The notes below the pieces were generated by a model. The model saw only the letters and a list, made by a program, of their open reading frames with translations, was not told where the DNA came from and ran no database searches. Shown piece by piece: positions 1 through 8,755 of a stretch of DNA of 64,000 nucleotides. Numbering within the stretch: position 1 is the first letter of the stretch; every line of letters begins with the position of its first letter. Source of the stretch: Polaribacter sp. IC073 (lineage in GTDB: Bacteria > Bacteroidota > Bacteroidia > Flavobacteriales > Flavobacteriaceae); the NCBI RefSeq assembly GCF_007997075.1, contig NZ_VORS01000002.1, positions 434,001-498,000 on the forward strand. The letters run 5' to 3'. Position numbers and translations under genes: made by a program.

Positions 1-601
1 AGACTATGTAGATATTTTTTATCATCACAGACCAGATTATGATACGCCTTTAGAAGAAACCATGGGTACTCTAGATTTAATGGTGAGACAAGGAAAAGCG
101 CTTTATATTGGTTTGTCTAATTATCAACCAAAAGAAGCAGAAAAAGCATTTAAAATATTGAAAGATTTAGGAACGCCTTGTTTAATTCACCAACCAAGAT
201 ATAGTTTATTTGATCGTTGGATAGAAGATGGTTTGTTAGATTTATTAGGAAAATCTGGTGTTGGAGCCATTTGTTTCTCACCTTTAGCACAAGGAATGCT
301 TACAGATAAATACATTAACGGATTGCCAAAAGATTCGAGAGCTGTTAAAGATGGGCGTTATCTAAAAACAGATAAAGTGATGGAAATGCTTCCTAAAATT
401 AAAGCATTGAACGAAATTGCAGAAAGTAGAAAGCAAAATTTAGCACAAATGGCTATTTCTTGGATTTTAAAAGATGATCGGATTACTTCTGTTTTAATTG
501 GTGCAAGTAAAACCGAGCAAATTTTAGACAGTGTAAAAGCCATTGAAAACACCCTTTTTTCTGAAAAAGAAATAATTGCTATTGATGCAATTTTAAAATA
601 A
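1..601 (+). CDS. Aldo/keto reductase, C-terminal part (5' end outside window)
   Basis: The reading frame is open from base 2, so the gene starts before the window; the first ATG at 62 is internal. The visible part begins with DYVDIFYHHRPD, the strand that carries the catalytic His of aldo/keto reductases. It then follows the pattern of the YghZ/GpR group (L-glyceraldehyde 3-phosphate reductase type): GKALYIGLSNY, IHQPRYSLFDRW, SPLAQGMLTDKY, and the C-terminal NADPH-binding segment DDRITSVLIGASKTEQI. About 199 residues are present. The N-terminal barrel with the catalytic Asp, Tyr and Lys is missing from view. Family assignment is firm. The physiological substrate is unknown, since these enzymes reduce many aldehydes. 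Confidence 0.9.
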   Translation, partial: DYVDIFYHHRPDYDTPLEETMGTLDLMVRQGKALYIGLSNYQPKEAEKAFKILKDLGTPCLIHQPRYSLFDRWIEDGLLDLLGKSGVGAICFSPLAQGMLTDKYINGLPKDSRAVKDGRYLKTDKVMEMLPKIKALNEIAESRKQNLAQMAISWILKDDRITSVLIGASKTEQILDSVKAIENTLFSEKEIIAIDAILK

Positions 602-665
602 AGGGAGATTATACCCTAAAAACCTTCAAAAATAAAAACTATCTTTAAATAATTATCATCACTTA

Positions 666-1220
666 ATGTATTATTTAATGATCATAAAGAAAAAATTCCC
701 TCTCTTTTTCTTACTATTTATAATGAGTAGTGCTATTACTTGTGCTCAAAATTCTATAAATTTTTCTTTACATCAAGATTTTAAATTGTTAGTTTTTGGA
801 GATCAGTTAGGAAATAGAGCAGGTACTTTAGATCTTATTGCTCGTGTTAAATATGAAGCTAAAGACCGTCCGTTAGGCTTTGTGATTTATGGTTTAGAAT
901 ATGAAAAAGCATTATTAGCAGATCCTTATACTAGACTGGGGAGCTTTGCAGGTTTTACTTTTATGGATATTTTTAATGATTATAATTTCCATGCAACTTC
1001 TTCTTTGGGAGCTGGGTTTATCAACCGAAAAGAACATACTCTTTTTAGTTGGTCTGCTTCTATACAACTAGATTATTTTATCACTAGTAGTTTAAAAATA
1101 AGTGTTTTAAATCAACTTACAGAGAGAACAGATTTAAAAGTACTTTACGGAGATTTAAAATATAGATACAGCTTATTTGTTGGACTAGAAATTAGATTGT
1201 TTGGGCTAAACAAAAATTAA
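666..1220 (+). CDS. Secreted hypothetical protein, probably a small outer-membrane beta-barrel
   Basis: The protein has up to 184 residues. The N-terminus is a signal peptide ending near TCAQN, which marks an exported protein. Two start codons are possible: 666 (MYYLMIIKKK) and 678 (MIIKKKFPLF). The second gives a more typical signal peptide and is slightly favoured. The mature part is rich in alternating hydrophobic and aromatic residues and in Gly (for example GSFAGFTFMDIFNDYNF) and ends in a hydrophobic-aromatic strand, as small barrels do. I recognise no named family. The 3' end overlaps the convergent acyltransferase gene by 4 bases. Confidence 0.65.
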   Translation: MYYLMIIKKKFPLFFLLFIMSSAITCAQNSINFSLHQDFKLLVFGDQLGNRAGTLDLIARVKYEAKDRPLGFVIYGLEYEKALLADPYTRLGSFAGFTFMDIFNDYNFHATSSLGAGFINRKEHTLFSWSASIQLDYFITSSLKISVLNQLTERTDLKVLYGDLKYRYSLFVGLEIRLFGLNKN

Positions 1221-2035
1221 GAACTCCAAAACTCACGTTTTTTATTTAATTCTTCTTCTTCTTCTGTAAGTTCTTCTAATTCTTTGACAGATAATACTTT
1301 TAAGAAAGAAGGGTGCTGTTCAATTGCAAATTCAATTTTTGTAACAATATCTGCAACACTTTCATTTTCATAATCTATTTCCAATGGTTCTTTAATAACC
1401 ATAGATTGCAACACGTTTCGCTTTTTTATACTCAAGCCTTTCTTATCAAAAGAACGTCTAAACCCATCGATTACAATTGGTACAACAACAGGCTTACATG
1501 TTTTTATAATATGAGCAGTTCCTCTTCTAATTGGTTTAAAAGGGGTAGTTGTTCCTTGAGGAAATGTAATAACCCAACCATCTTTTATCGCTTTTTGAAT
1601 ATTAGATATATCAGAATTTTTAACTTGTCTGTTTACATTCTTACCTGCACTTCGCCATGTTCTGTCTATAGAAACAGAACCTGCATAGGCAAATATTTTT
1701 GGTAACAAACCAGATTTCATCGTTTCACCTGCAGCCACAAAATAAATATTTAATTTTGGATGCCAGATATAACCAATATTCTTTATAGAATCGTCTCTAC
1801 CACTTAATGAAGCATTAAATACATGAAACATCGCTGCAACATCTGCAAAATAAGTTTGGTGATTCGAGATAAATAAAACGTTATTATCTGGTAAATTTCT
1901 CAATATTTCTGAACCTTCTATCTGTAAATTATTAAATTTACGATATCTCCCATGAGAAATCAATCCAAAGATTCTAATAATCATCTTTTTTAAAAACAAG
2001 ATATGACCAAAAGGATTTCTTTTAAATAAGGGCAT
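1217..2035 (-). CDS. plsC: 1-acyl-sn-glycerol-3-phosphate acyltransferase (PlsC-type)
   Basis: This 272-residue member of the PlsC/LPLAT family transfers an acyl chain to lysophosphatidate or a related lysolipid at the inner membrane. The catalytic block reads SNHQTYFADV. The spacing between His and Asp is one residue longer than the classical HX4D, which I read directly. The second block is FPQGTTTP, matching the F-P-E/Q-G-T-R/T substrate-binding motif, followed by PVVVPIVIDGF. No signal peptide is visible and the N-terminal hydrophobicity is weak. The C-terminus has an acidic stretch (ELEELTEEEEELNKK). The true acceptor could be another lysolipid, because flavobacteria carry several PlsC paralogues. 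Confidence 0.82.
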   Translation of the reverse strand: MPLFKRNPFGHILFLKKMIIRIFGLISHGRYRKFNNLQIEGSEILRNLPDNNVLFISNHQTYFADVAAMFHVFNASLSGRDDSIKNIGYIWHPKLNIYFVAAGETMKSGLLPKIFAYAGSVSIDRTWRSAGKNVNRQVKNSDISNIQKAIKDGWVITFPQGTTTPFKPIRRGTAHIIKTCKPVVVPIVIDGFRRSFDKKGLSIKKRNVLQSMVIKEPLEIDYENESVADIVTKIEFAIEQHPSFLKVLSVKELEELTEEEEELNKKREFWSS

Positions 2036-2066
2036 TATTAATTATGTTTAAATATTTTGTTAAAAA

Positions 2067-2074
2067 CAAATCTA
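2067..2074 (-). promoter_or_regulatory. Candidate Bacteroidota -7 box before plsC
   Basis: Read on the minus strand this is TAGATTTG, an exact match to TAnnTTTG, 31 bases before the plsC start. I see no good -33 TTTG at the usual 19-20 base spacing, so the call is tentative. Confidence 0.35.
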
Positions 2075-2092
2075 CAAAACAAATCACAAAAT

Positions 2093-2722
2093 TTAAGACT
2101 TTAAAAGTTCTTTAATTTCTGAAAGCATCATTGCAGTTGCTCCCCAAACAACGTAACCATTTAACTTAAAGCAAGGTACATCTATATTAGCCATGTAAGA
2201 AGTTGTTAAATTTACAGTTGTTAGTGAAGTTTCATTTAATAAATCTTCTAATAAGACCTCGATGGTAGTTTCTACTTCATAATTAGCAGTAAATACTGGC
2301 TTTTCTGTTACAAAGCCCATAAATGGTGTTGCTAAAAAATTGCTTGGCGGAATGTAAACATCAGTCAATTCTCTAATAATTTGAACCGATTTTGGCAGCA
2401 CACCAACTTCTTCAAAAGCTTCTCGTAAAGCGGTTTCTTGCAAATTAATATCTATGTGATCATTTTTACCTCCAGGGAAACTTATTTGTGCAGAATGTGT
2501 GCCTTTATAACTGGCTCTTTCTGTTAATATAAAGGTGGTTTCTTCTTTTTCATTCGGATAAAATAGAGCTAAAACAGCCGCTTTTCTTGGGTTATTAGCT
2601 ATGATTTTATCAGCATCGTATCTTAAACGAAGTTCTGGTGCTAGTTTGAATTGTGCTTCTAAACCTCCTAAATTTTTAGATTTAAGTGATGTTATTTTAT
2701 TTTTAAACTGATTAAATTTCAC
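2093..2722 (-). CDS. Nudix hydrolase, CoA pyrophosphatase type (NudL-like)
   Basis: The protein has 209 residues. The Nudix box lies around residues 83-109: FPGGKNDHID, then ETALREAFEEVGV. The insertion of several residues between the first Gly and the first Glu is typical of the CoA-pyrophosphatase subgroup, which splits CoA and its derivatives into phosphopantetheine and 3',5'-ADP. The region before the box (TERASYKGTHSAQISF) also fits NudL/YeaB proteins, whose UPF0035 signature lies there. It lies 57 bases upstream of plsC on the same strand and could be co-transcribed with it. Family is firm; substrate is inferred. Confidence 0.85.
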   Translation of the reverse strand: MKFNQFKNKITSLKSKNLGGLEAQFKLAPELRLRYDADKIIANNPRKAAVLALFYPNEKEETTFILTERASYKGTHSAQISFPGGKNDHIDINLQETALREAFEEVGVLPKSVQIIRELTDVYIPPSNFLATPFMGFVTEKPVFTANYEVETTIEVLLEDLLNETSLTTVNLTTSYMANIDVPCFKLNGYVVWGATAMMLSEIKELLKS

Positions 2723-2804
2723 CTGAAAAGACTATTTTTAGCTAAATTATTCAATTTTATGCATAAGCAATCTTTTTTGGCAAGAATTTTGAATAAGATA
2801 CTAT

Positions 2805-3071
2805 ATGAATAAAAAGTATAAAAAATTGATGGCAAGTATTATTTTAGATCTTATTGGAATGATTCCAATTCCTTTTCTAGATTTTCTTTGGGCTCCGTTA
2901 TCTGGTTATATTATGGTTAAAATGTACAAAGGTAAAGAAGGTAAAGTTGCTGGTATTCTATCCTTTTTAGAAGAAATTCTTCCTATAGATATTATACCAA
3001 CCTTTACAATTATGTGGGTCTATAGCTATGTTATAAATAAAAGAAAAAACGAAGAATTAATAGAAAATTAA
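2805..3071 (+). CDS. Small hypothetical membrane protein
   Basis: The 88-residue protein has two or three hydrophobic segments: around residues 10-38 with IPIPFLDFLWAPLSGYIMV, and around 52-78 with LPIDIIPTFTIMWVYSYV. A basic N-terminus and a charged C-terminus (NKRKNEELIEN) flank them. The segments resemble short re-entrant or amphipathic helices. No named family is recognised. The gene converges on the next one and overlaps its 3' end by 4 bases. Confidence 0.65.
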   Translation: MNKKYKKLMASIILDLIGMIPIPFLDFLWAPLSGYIMVKMYKGKEGKVAGILSFLEEILPIDIIPTFTIMWVYSYVINKRKNEELIEN

Positions 3072-3379
3072 TCTTCAGTTTTAAATAAAAAACCTAAACC
3101 TAACCTGCTTAAAAACTTTTTTTCAAAAGCCCAGAAAAACTTAAATTGACCAAAAAACCAACCCGTAATGGGTAGGGTTAATTGATAAATAGGAAATATA
3201 AGTAAGATTCTTAGCGGCCAATAAATAAAGCCAGAAATAGTTTCAGGATTCAATCCTAAAAAACTGGTAATTGGTTTTGCCACCCATGTAGCAAAAGAAC
3301 CATTAATTGCAAAAACAATAAATATGGCTACAATAGACCAATTATTTTTTATTCCCCAACGTTTTTTTAATTTTTCCAT
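3068..3379 (-). CDS. Conserved small membrane protein (DUF6787-like) next to lgt
   Basis: The 103-residue protein has two transmembrane helices: around residues 14-36 (WSIVAIFIVFAINGSFATWV) and around 50-72 (FIYWPLRILLIFPIYQLTLP). The ending WFFGQFKFFWAFEKKFLSRL is aromatic and basic. It resembles a small flavobacterial family that is sometimes mislabelled as prolipoprotein diacylglyceryl transferase because it sits beside lgt. It has no Lgt catalytic motif. The gene starts 6 bases after the lgt stop on the same strand, so the two are probably one transcript, and a role near lipoprotein maturation is a guess from context only. Confidence 0.72.
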   Translation of the reverse strand: MEKLKKRWGIKNNWSIVAIFIVFAINGSFATWVAKPITSFLGLNPETISGFIYWPLRILLIFPIYQLTLPITGWFFGQFKFFWAFEKKFLSRLGLGFLFKTED

Positions 3380-3385
3380 AAAAAC

Positions 3386-4219
3386 CTAAGCTACCTTTTT
3401 TGATTTTCTCAACATTAGCCAAACTCCAATTAACGCCAAAGGAATGCTTAAAACTTGGCCTGTATTTAATGGACTAAAAATCCATTCTTCTCCTCTTTCT
3501 TGCACTTGTGGCTCTTTTAAAAATTCAATTACAAAACGTAAAGACCATAAAACAACCATGAATAACCCGAAAAGGAAACCAACTTGTTGTTTTTTATTTG
3601 TTTTCCAATACAAATGCCACATTACAAAAAACAATGCTAAATAACTAAAAGCTTCATATAATTGCGTTGGATGTCTTGCTGCTGTTTCACCTGCTGCTTT
3701 AAAGATTACTCCAAAACTAGAACCTGTTTCTTTTCCGTAAATTTCTGAATTAAAAAAATTACCAAAGCGGATAAAAAATCCTGCCAAAGCAACCATAATT
3801 GCCAATCTATCTAAAATAAATAACCAAGGTTTGTTTAAATGTTTTTTAGCGTAGAAATACATGGCAATAGGAATACCGATTGCCGCACCATGACTTGCAA
3901 AACCAGTAAAACCTGTAAATTTCCAACCTTCTGCAGAATTTTTAAAGGGTAAAAATATTTCTAATAAGTTATTTTGATAATAGTCCCAGCTGTAAAAGAA
4001 AACATCACCTAAACGCATTCCTATCAACATCGAAAGAAAAACGTACATAAATAATGGATCCATTTTTTCTACAGGAATTTTATCTTCTATGTAGATTTTC
4101 TTCATGAATCTTAAGCCTAATAAAAAAGCGGCTACAAACATTAAACTGTACCAACGAATTACAAAAAAACCTAAATCAATTCCCAAGGAAGGATTCCACT
4201 CTATTGCTAAAAAACTCAT
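3386..4219 (-). CDS. lgt: Prolipoprotein diacylglyceryl transferase
   Basis: Lgt moves a diacylglyceryl group from phosphatidylglycerol to the lipobox Cys of prelipoproteins in the inner membrane, the first step of lipoprotein maturation. From the start chosen here the protein has 277 residues with about seven membrane helices. The family signature is RFGNFFNSEIYG. The second motif RHPTQLYEA carries the essential His region, and LRFVIEFLKEPQ follows. A longer frame runs to 4339, but its extra 40 residues are encoded largely by a dispersed intergenic repeat (4231-4256). MSFLAIEWNPSLGIDLG at 4219 is the natural start. Many lipoproteins in this window are its likely clients. Confidence 0.95.
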   Translation of the reverse strand: MSFLAIEWNPSLGIDLGFFVIRWYSLMFVAAFLLGLRFMKKIYIEDKIPVEKMDPLFMYVFLSMLIGMRLGDVFFYSWDYYQNNLLEIFLPFKNSAEGWKFTGFTGFASHGAAIGIPIAMYFYAKKHLNKPWLFILDRLAIMVALAGFFIRFGNFFNSEIYGKETGSSFGVIFKAAGETAARHPTQLYEAFSYLALFFVMWHLYWKTNKKQQVGFLFGLFMVVLWSLRFVIEFLKEPQVQERGEEWIFSPLNTGQVLSIPLALIGVWLMLRKSKKVA

Positions 4220-4230
4220 ATATTCTTTTA

Positions 4231-4256
4231 TGTCCGGTCGGGCGCAGTCGAGACCT
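4231..4256. repeat. Dispersed repeat, GCGCAGTCGAG family, copy 1
   Basis: This copy lies directly upstream of lgt. Its core GGCGCAGTCGAGA matches copies near 33828 and 41541. It lies outside all convincing genes and has only one arm of the palindrome seen at 41541. Confidence 0.75.
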
Positions 4257-4414
4257 ATTTTGTATTCATGTATTTTTAATAAACCTCTAGAAAAACTGCA
4301 TTTTCTAAAATCAATCAAAATATATTTTGATTTAAGCAATGCCTGAGGGAGACATTCTTTATACTATCTACTTTTTTTTTAGCGAATGTAATAAAGCATT
4401 TTCTAATTAAAAAA

Positions 4415-4446
4415 CAGATTGCTTCGTCATTCTTGCTCGCAATGAC
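4415..4446. repeat. Dispersed repeat, GATTGCTTCG...CTCGCAATGAC family, copy 1
   Basis: CAGATTGCTTCG then CTCGCAATGAC separated by about ten bases. The same element recurs at 49181-49208 and, inverted, at 43899-43923. All three lie in intergenic DNA. Confidence 0.75.
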
Positions 4447-4454
4447 ATTTTATA

Positions 4455-4688
4455 TTACTCTTTACGCTCTGGCACAGGATCATAACCACTTCCGCCCCAA
4501 GGATGACAACTAAATATTCTTTTTAACGCCAACCAACCACCAGAAAACAAACCGTGTTTTTGCAATGCTTCTATGGTATAATGTGAACAAGTAGGGCTGT
4601 ATCTACAGGTTGCAGGTGTAAATGGTGAAATTGCGCTTTGGTAAAAACGAACTAACAATATAAATGGAAATGAAAGTATTTTTTTCAA
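4455..4688 (-). CDS. yidD: Membrane protein insertion efficiency factor YidD
   Basis: The 77-residue protein shows the whole YidD signature: an N-terminal amphipathic helix ([15 protein letters not shown]), [15 protein letters not shown] with its conserved Cys pair, then [28 protein letters not shown]. YidD is a small inner-membrane-associated protein that helps YidC insert membrane proteins. It usually lies near rnpA and yidC; here it lies between lgt and cysS instead. Length and motifs fit the family exactly. Confidence 0.96.
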   Translation of the reverse strand: MKKILSFPFILLVRFYQSAISPFTPATCRYSPTCSHYTIEALQKHGLFSGGWLALKRIFSCHPWGGSGYDPVPERKE

Positions 4689-4720
4689 AAATTATAAATT
4701 TAAGAATTCTAAAAAGAGAA

Positions 4721-4749
4721 AGCTCAACCGCTCCTCTTTCGAAATGACA
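4721..4749. repeat. Dispersed repeat, TCATTTCGAAAGAGGAGC family, copy 1
   Basis: On the minus strand the core reads TTGTCATTTCGAAAGAGGAG. Related sequence occurs at 54029-54056 and in each unit of the tandem array at 49758-50208. It lies between yidD and cysS. Confidence 0.7.
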
Positions 4750-4799
4750 ATCTTACTCGAAAATTTAAAATTCATAATGTATGATTCGTAATTATCTAC

Positions 4800-6278
4800 C
4801 TAATTTACTGAAAAAGTTGTGCCTTCTTTACCATCTTTTAATTGAATTCCTAATTCAATTAACTCATCTCTAATTTGATCTGACAATGCCCAATCTTTAT
4901 TTTCTCTTGCTTCTTTCCTTAATTTAATCAACAATTCTACTACTCCGTTTATTTTTCCTGAATTGTCTTGTAACTTTTCATTCATCAAACCTAAAATATC
5001 AAAAACAAACGCGTTTAAAGTTTCTTTAAATTCTAATAAATCTTCTGCAGTTAAACTTGCTTTTTGTTCTTTTATTTGATTGATTACTTTTACAGCTTCA
5101 AATAAATGGGAAATTAAAATTGGTGTGTTAAAATCATCATTCATAGCTACATAACAAGTAGCTACCCAATCTTTAACATTAAAAGTAGATGTCTTACTCG
5201 CTTCAATTTTATCTAAAAAACGAACCGCTTCCATTAATTTAGAATGTCCTTTTTCTGAAGCCTCTAAAGCTTCACCAGAAAAATCTAAAATACTTCTATA
5301 ATTGGCTTGTAAGTTAAAGAAACGAACTACACTTGCAGAAAATGCTTTTGGTAAAATATCATTCTCTCCAGATAAAATTTCATTAGGTAAAATGAAGTTT
5401 CCTGTAGATTTTGCCATTCTCTGACCATTTAAAGAAAGCATATTTGTATGCATCCAATAGTTAACAGGAGTTACACCACTGCATGTCTTAGACTGTGCAA
5501 TTTCACATTCGTGGTGTGGGAATTTCAAATCCATTCCACCACCATGAATATCAAAGCTTTCACCTAGATATTTTGTGCTCATTACAGAACATTCTAAATG
5601 CCAACCAGGAAAACCATCGCTCCAAGGCGAAGGCCAACGCATAATATGACGCTCGTCTGCTTTTTTCCAAAGTGCAAAATCTTGCGGATTTTTCTTGTCT
5701 GATTGTCCGTCTAAAGTTCTAGTATTATGTAATAAATCTTCTACTTTTCTTCCAGAAAGAATGCCGTAATTTTCTTTTTTATTATATTCAAAAACATCAA
5801 AATACACAGAACCGTTTACTTCATACGCAAAACCTTTTTCAATGATTTCTTTAATCATTTCAATTTGCTCTACAATATGACCTGTTGCTGTAGGTTCTAT
5901 ACTTGGTGGTAAAAAATTGTAATTTTTAAGCACATTATGAAAATCTACCGTGTAGCGCTGTACAACTTCCATCGGTTCAATTTGTTCTAAACGTGCTTTT
6001 TTAGCAATCTTATCTTCACCTTCTTCTGCATCATTTTCTAAATGACCTGCATCTGTAATGTTACGAACATAACGTACTTTATATCCTAAGTGTAGTAAAT
6101 ATCTGTACACAATATCAAAAAACATAAAAGTTCTTACGTTTCCTAAATGTGCATTACTATATACAGTTGGGCCACAAACATACATGCCTACGTAACCTGC
6201 TGTTATGGGTTTAAAATCCTCTTTCTTTTTAGATAGAGAGTTGTATACTTTTAATTGATTTTCTTTGTAGCGTTCCAT
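4800..6278 (-). CDS. cysS: Cysteinyl-tRNA synthetase
   Basis: Charges tRNA-Cys with cysteine in the cytoplasm. From [15 protein letters not shown] at 6278 the protein has 492 residues, normal for CysRS. The frame extends 13 codons further to 6317, but that extension is not family-like. Zinc-site and active-site motifs are visible: MYVCGPTVY, the HIGH-type motif [19 protein letters not shown], and HHECEIAQS. The second class-I signature reads MAKSTGNF in place of KMSKSLGN, so Ala replaces the usual Met-Ser context before the catalytic Lys. The C-terminal end ([24 protein letters not shown]) is the standard anticodon-binding segment. Confidence 0.96.
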   Translation of the reverse strand: MERYKENQLKVYNSLSKKKEDFKPITAGYVGMYVCGPTVYSNAHLGNVRTFMFFDIVYRYLLHLGYKVRYVRNITDAGHLENDAEEGEDKIAKKARLEQIEPMEVVQRYTVDFHNVLKNYNFLPPSIEPTATGHIVEQIEMIKEIIEKGFAYEVNGSVYFDVFEYNKKENYGILSGRKVEDLLHNTRTLDGQSDKKNPQDFALWKKADERHIMRWPSPWSDGFPGWHLECSVMSTKYLGESFDIHGGGMDLKFPHHECEIAQSKTCSGVTPVNYWMHTNMLSLNGQRMAKSTGNFILPNEILSGENDILPKAFSASVVRFFNLQANYRSILDFSGEALEASEKGHSKLMEAVRFLDKIEASKTSTFNVKDWVATCYVAMNDDFNTPILISHLFEAVKVINQIKEQKASLTAEDLLEFKETLNAFVFDILGLMNEKLQDNSGKINGVVELLIKLRKEARENKDWALSDQIRDELIELGIQLKDGKEGTTFSVN

Positions 6279-6369
6279 TAAAAAAAGTGACTTATTACAG
6301 CCGATAAAGATAGGCACTTTATTAAGAACAGAGAAATGGAATTTGTTAGAAATTTTGTAAATTTGTAAG

Positions 6370-7614
6370 TTACTTTTTTACAGTAATCTGACTATATTTT
6401 CCCTGATTCATAAACTTATTATCAGCTGTATTTATGATGAAATTACCATTAATATCCTTTGCTTTTAAATCTGAAAGAAGCAGTTTCATTGAATTTTTTT
6501 TTTGGAAATGAAGGTGATTTATCTCCGCTAATATAAAGTGAATTTGTTGTTTCAGCTATGTTTACTGCCGATTCTATTTAATCTAACAATAATTTAAAAG
6601 ACTGATAATTAGATGTGATAATACTAATAATTAATTGACCAAATTTATTTGATAACGCAACATTTTCATTTACATTACTAATTTTAAAATTAGAAGAATT
6701 AGCACTTAAGGTTGTAGTTGTAACAGATGCATTTTGGCATCCGTTACATTATTTAAAAATAAAGTACACGCATTTAAACTATTAATAGTAACCAGAGAAT
6801 ATGCTACAGTAAGCTTTCCTCCTAACAAATTATTTGTATTAAAAGTGTCATATTTAAGATTACCAGAGGCAACAGTATTTGGTAATGTTAGTTTACAATG
6901 GCATGTATTTAAAGTAAAAGTAGCTGCTTTAGACACTTTAATTTCTATTCTCTTTTTTATTTTTAACCTTTTTACCATTTATAGTTAAATCATTCGAATT
7001 TGTATTGAAATTAAAATTCATGTTCTTTACTGCTTCTTTAGCCCTTAGTAAACCTATTCTAATTTGTTCTTTGTCAATGTTTTTTATTTGAAGTCTTGCC
7101 TCTTCCAACGCTTTTTTTATCTGCTTTTTGTCTCTGTTTTAATTTGACTTTTAGCGTTCATGAAAGTATTTTTCATCCTAGAACGTACATTTATAAGTTC
7201 TTATTTTAATTCTTCGTACTTCTTGCTTTCTTTAAATTCCGCCCATTCTTTTTCGATTTTGGTACAATATGCTCGTCATTATTATAATGCTCAAAAAATT
7301 TAGTCCGGCAACATTATTTCCTTTAGAAGCAACACTTACTTTTTTCTTGTTTTCTAAAGCTTCGAAATTCAATTTATCAAAATATGCTTTAGCTTCCTTT
7401 TTAGACAATCCTTCTATTTCTATAAAAGCAGCTACTTATACTTCGTTTTTTCACCAGGTCGTTACATTTATATCCGAATTAAATGCATTTATAACAATTT
7501 CTACATTTTTATTTGTCGTAAAATTTTCTGTGAATTTTTTTATCGAACTTTTGCGCAGAAATATTTCCTAAAAAACAGATTGCTAAAAGTAAGAGTCCCT
7601 TCTTATATACTTGT
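6370..7614 (-). pseudogene. Decayed DUF4097-type (adhesin-like) gene, third gene of a dead sigma module
   Basis: Read on the minus strand, protein-like pieces follow one another in changing frames with several stops. They start with a signal peptide (LLLLAICFLGNISAQ) and FDKKIHRKFYD. Then come RDKKQIKKALEEARLQI and NMNFNFNTNSNDLTING. A 90-residue open stretch at 6706-6978 follows, with CHCKLTLPNTVASGNLKYD. The end is DINGNFIINTADNKFMNQG and ITVKK, with its original stop at 6370-6372. This is the layout of flavobacterial DUF4097-family surface or periplasmic proteins. The many frameshifts and stops make it non-functional. The start boundary is approximate. Confidence 0.75.
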
Positions 7615-8095
7615 GTGTCATATTGTGTTTCGTTTAAGTTTTTAAGTTGTTTTAATTGCTTTTTTAAACGTTTTAAAAGCTGTAATCGTAATTGTAAATT
7701 ACATATCAATGCAGCTATAGTTGCATCATTAACTCGGTTTTTATTGAGCTCTAGAGTTAACGACTTGTATTCTTTTGTTAATTCTACAATTTTCACCAAG
7801 CATCCATCAATCATTATTTTATTTTCATCGGTCCTTTTTAATTGACTAATCTCTAGATTGAGACTATTTTTATAATACTTTTCAATAGTGTCAAATTCTG
7901 GAGAAATTCTTCCTAAACGAATCTATTTTGTTGTTATTATAGGTGTTTCTTTGTTTTCTGTAGGATAAAATTTGATTGCCAAACTGAACAAAAAATAATA
8001 GAGGCTGCAGTAGAAAGCCATTTAAAATTATTTTTTTTTGGTTTTTGCTGATGTATTTCTTGCTGCAACAAAACTTCAATTTATTTGAATGATTT
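7615..8095 (-). pseudogene. Decayed membrane-anchored anti-sigma-like gene, second gene of a dead module
   Basis: On the minus strand the pieces read QQKPKKNNFKWLSTAASIIF (a charged stretch then a membrane helix), SPEFDTIEKYYKNSLNLEI, and then a coiled region, VELTKEYKSLTLELNKNRVND and LRLQLLKRLKKQLKQLKNL. The last pieces lie in an open frame (7509-7814) that runs without a stop into the signal peptide of the next gene, so the gene boundary has been lost. The N-terminal cytoplasmic part appears deleted. The identification as the anti-sigma partner rests on its position after a sigma-factor remnant and on the single membrane anchor. Confidence 0.65.
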
Positions 8096-8640
8096 GCAGA
8101 TAATTTTATTTTCTTTATAGTTCTTTAAATATTTTCTAATATCTTGCTGTATAGCTGGTGTTTTTTTCTCTTAATAATTGCGTTCTAGAGGTGTTTTCTG
8201 TAATATTTAGATTTTTAGAAATTTCTTGAGGGTCTTAGCCTTCTAATAAATACAAGGTTAAAACCAGTCTTTATTTTTCCTTTAAATTTTCAATATCCTT
8301 AACAATTTCATCGACAGAAATAGTGTTTTCTAATAACCAATCATCATCTATTATCGCAGTAATTACATCCTCATTTATAGCAACTAATTCTAACTTATTT
8401 TTTTTTAATTAGTTTATACGTTGGTTAATTACTATTCTTTTTAACTAAGAACCAAAAGCAACTTGACTCTTATCATTTTCAATATTTTTAAAGACTTTAA
8501 TAAATGCACCTTGCATAACATCTTCTGCTATAAAACGGTCTTTTACATATCTATTTGCAACAAGTAACATTACAATACAAATTACACAATTGCATTTGTG
8601 ACTTCGCAATATTTTTTTTTCAAAGATTAATTATAGGTTG
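8096..8640 (-). pseudogene. Decayed ECF-type RNA polymerase sigma factor
   Basis: On the minus strand the sigma-2 region is readable as LLVANRYVKDRFIAEDVMQG and AFIKVFKNIENDKSQ. A stop follows where the conserved Trp of SWLKRI should be, then LKRIVINQ and further stops. The sigma-4 region reads LEG, stop, DPQEISKNLNITENTSRTQ, LLRE, then after a frameshift QQDIRKYLKNYKENKII. At least five in-frame stops and one or two frameshifts are present. The N-terminus before 8600 is poorly preserved, so that boundary is approximate. Confidence 0.8.
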
Positions 8641-8755
8641 CTGCAATTGTTAGGTTGGTTTCATTACTTCTTTGTTATACTAAAGACGATACATTTTTCG
8701 AAGTGTTGCAAAATTTGTGATTATTTATCTTTAAATTTACATATTAACTTTTACA

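Noticed and set aside
1313..1705. Plus-strand open frame of 130 codons
   Set aside because: It is the reverse shadow of the acyltransferase gene; its translation is rich in Cys, Asn and Phe and has no family-like features.
6734..6988. Plus-strand open frame over the DUF4097 remnant
   Set aside because: It mirrors the minus-strand pseudogene segment at 6706-6978, which has the recognisable protein sequence.
7269..7571. Plus-strand open frame of 100 codons
   Set aside because: It is a shadow of the decayed minus-strand genes; the protein-like signal is on the minus strand.
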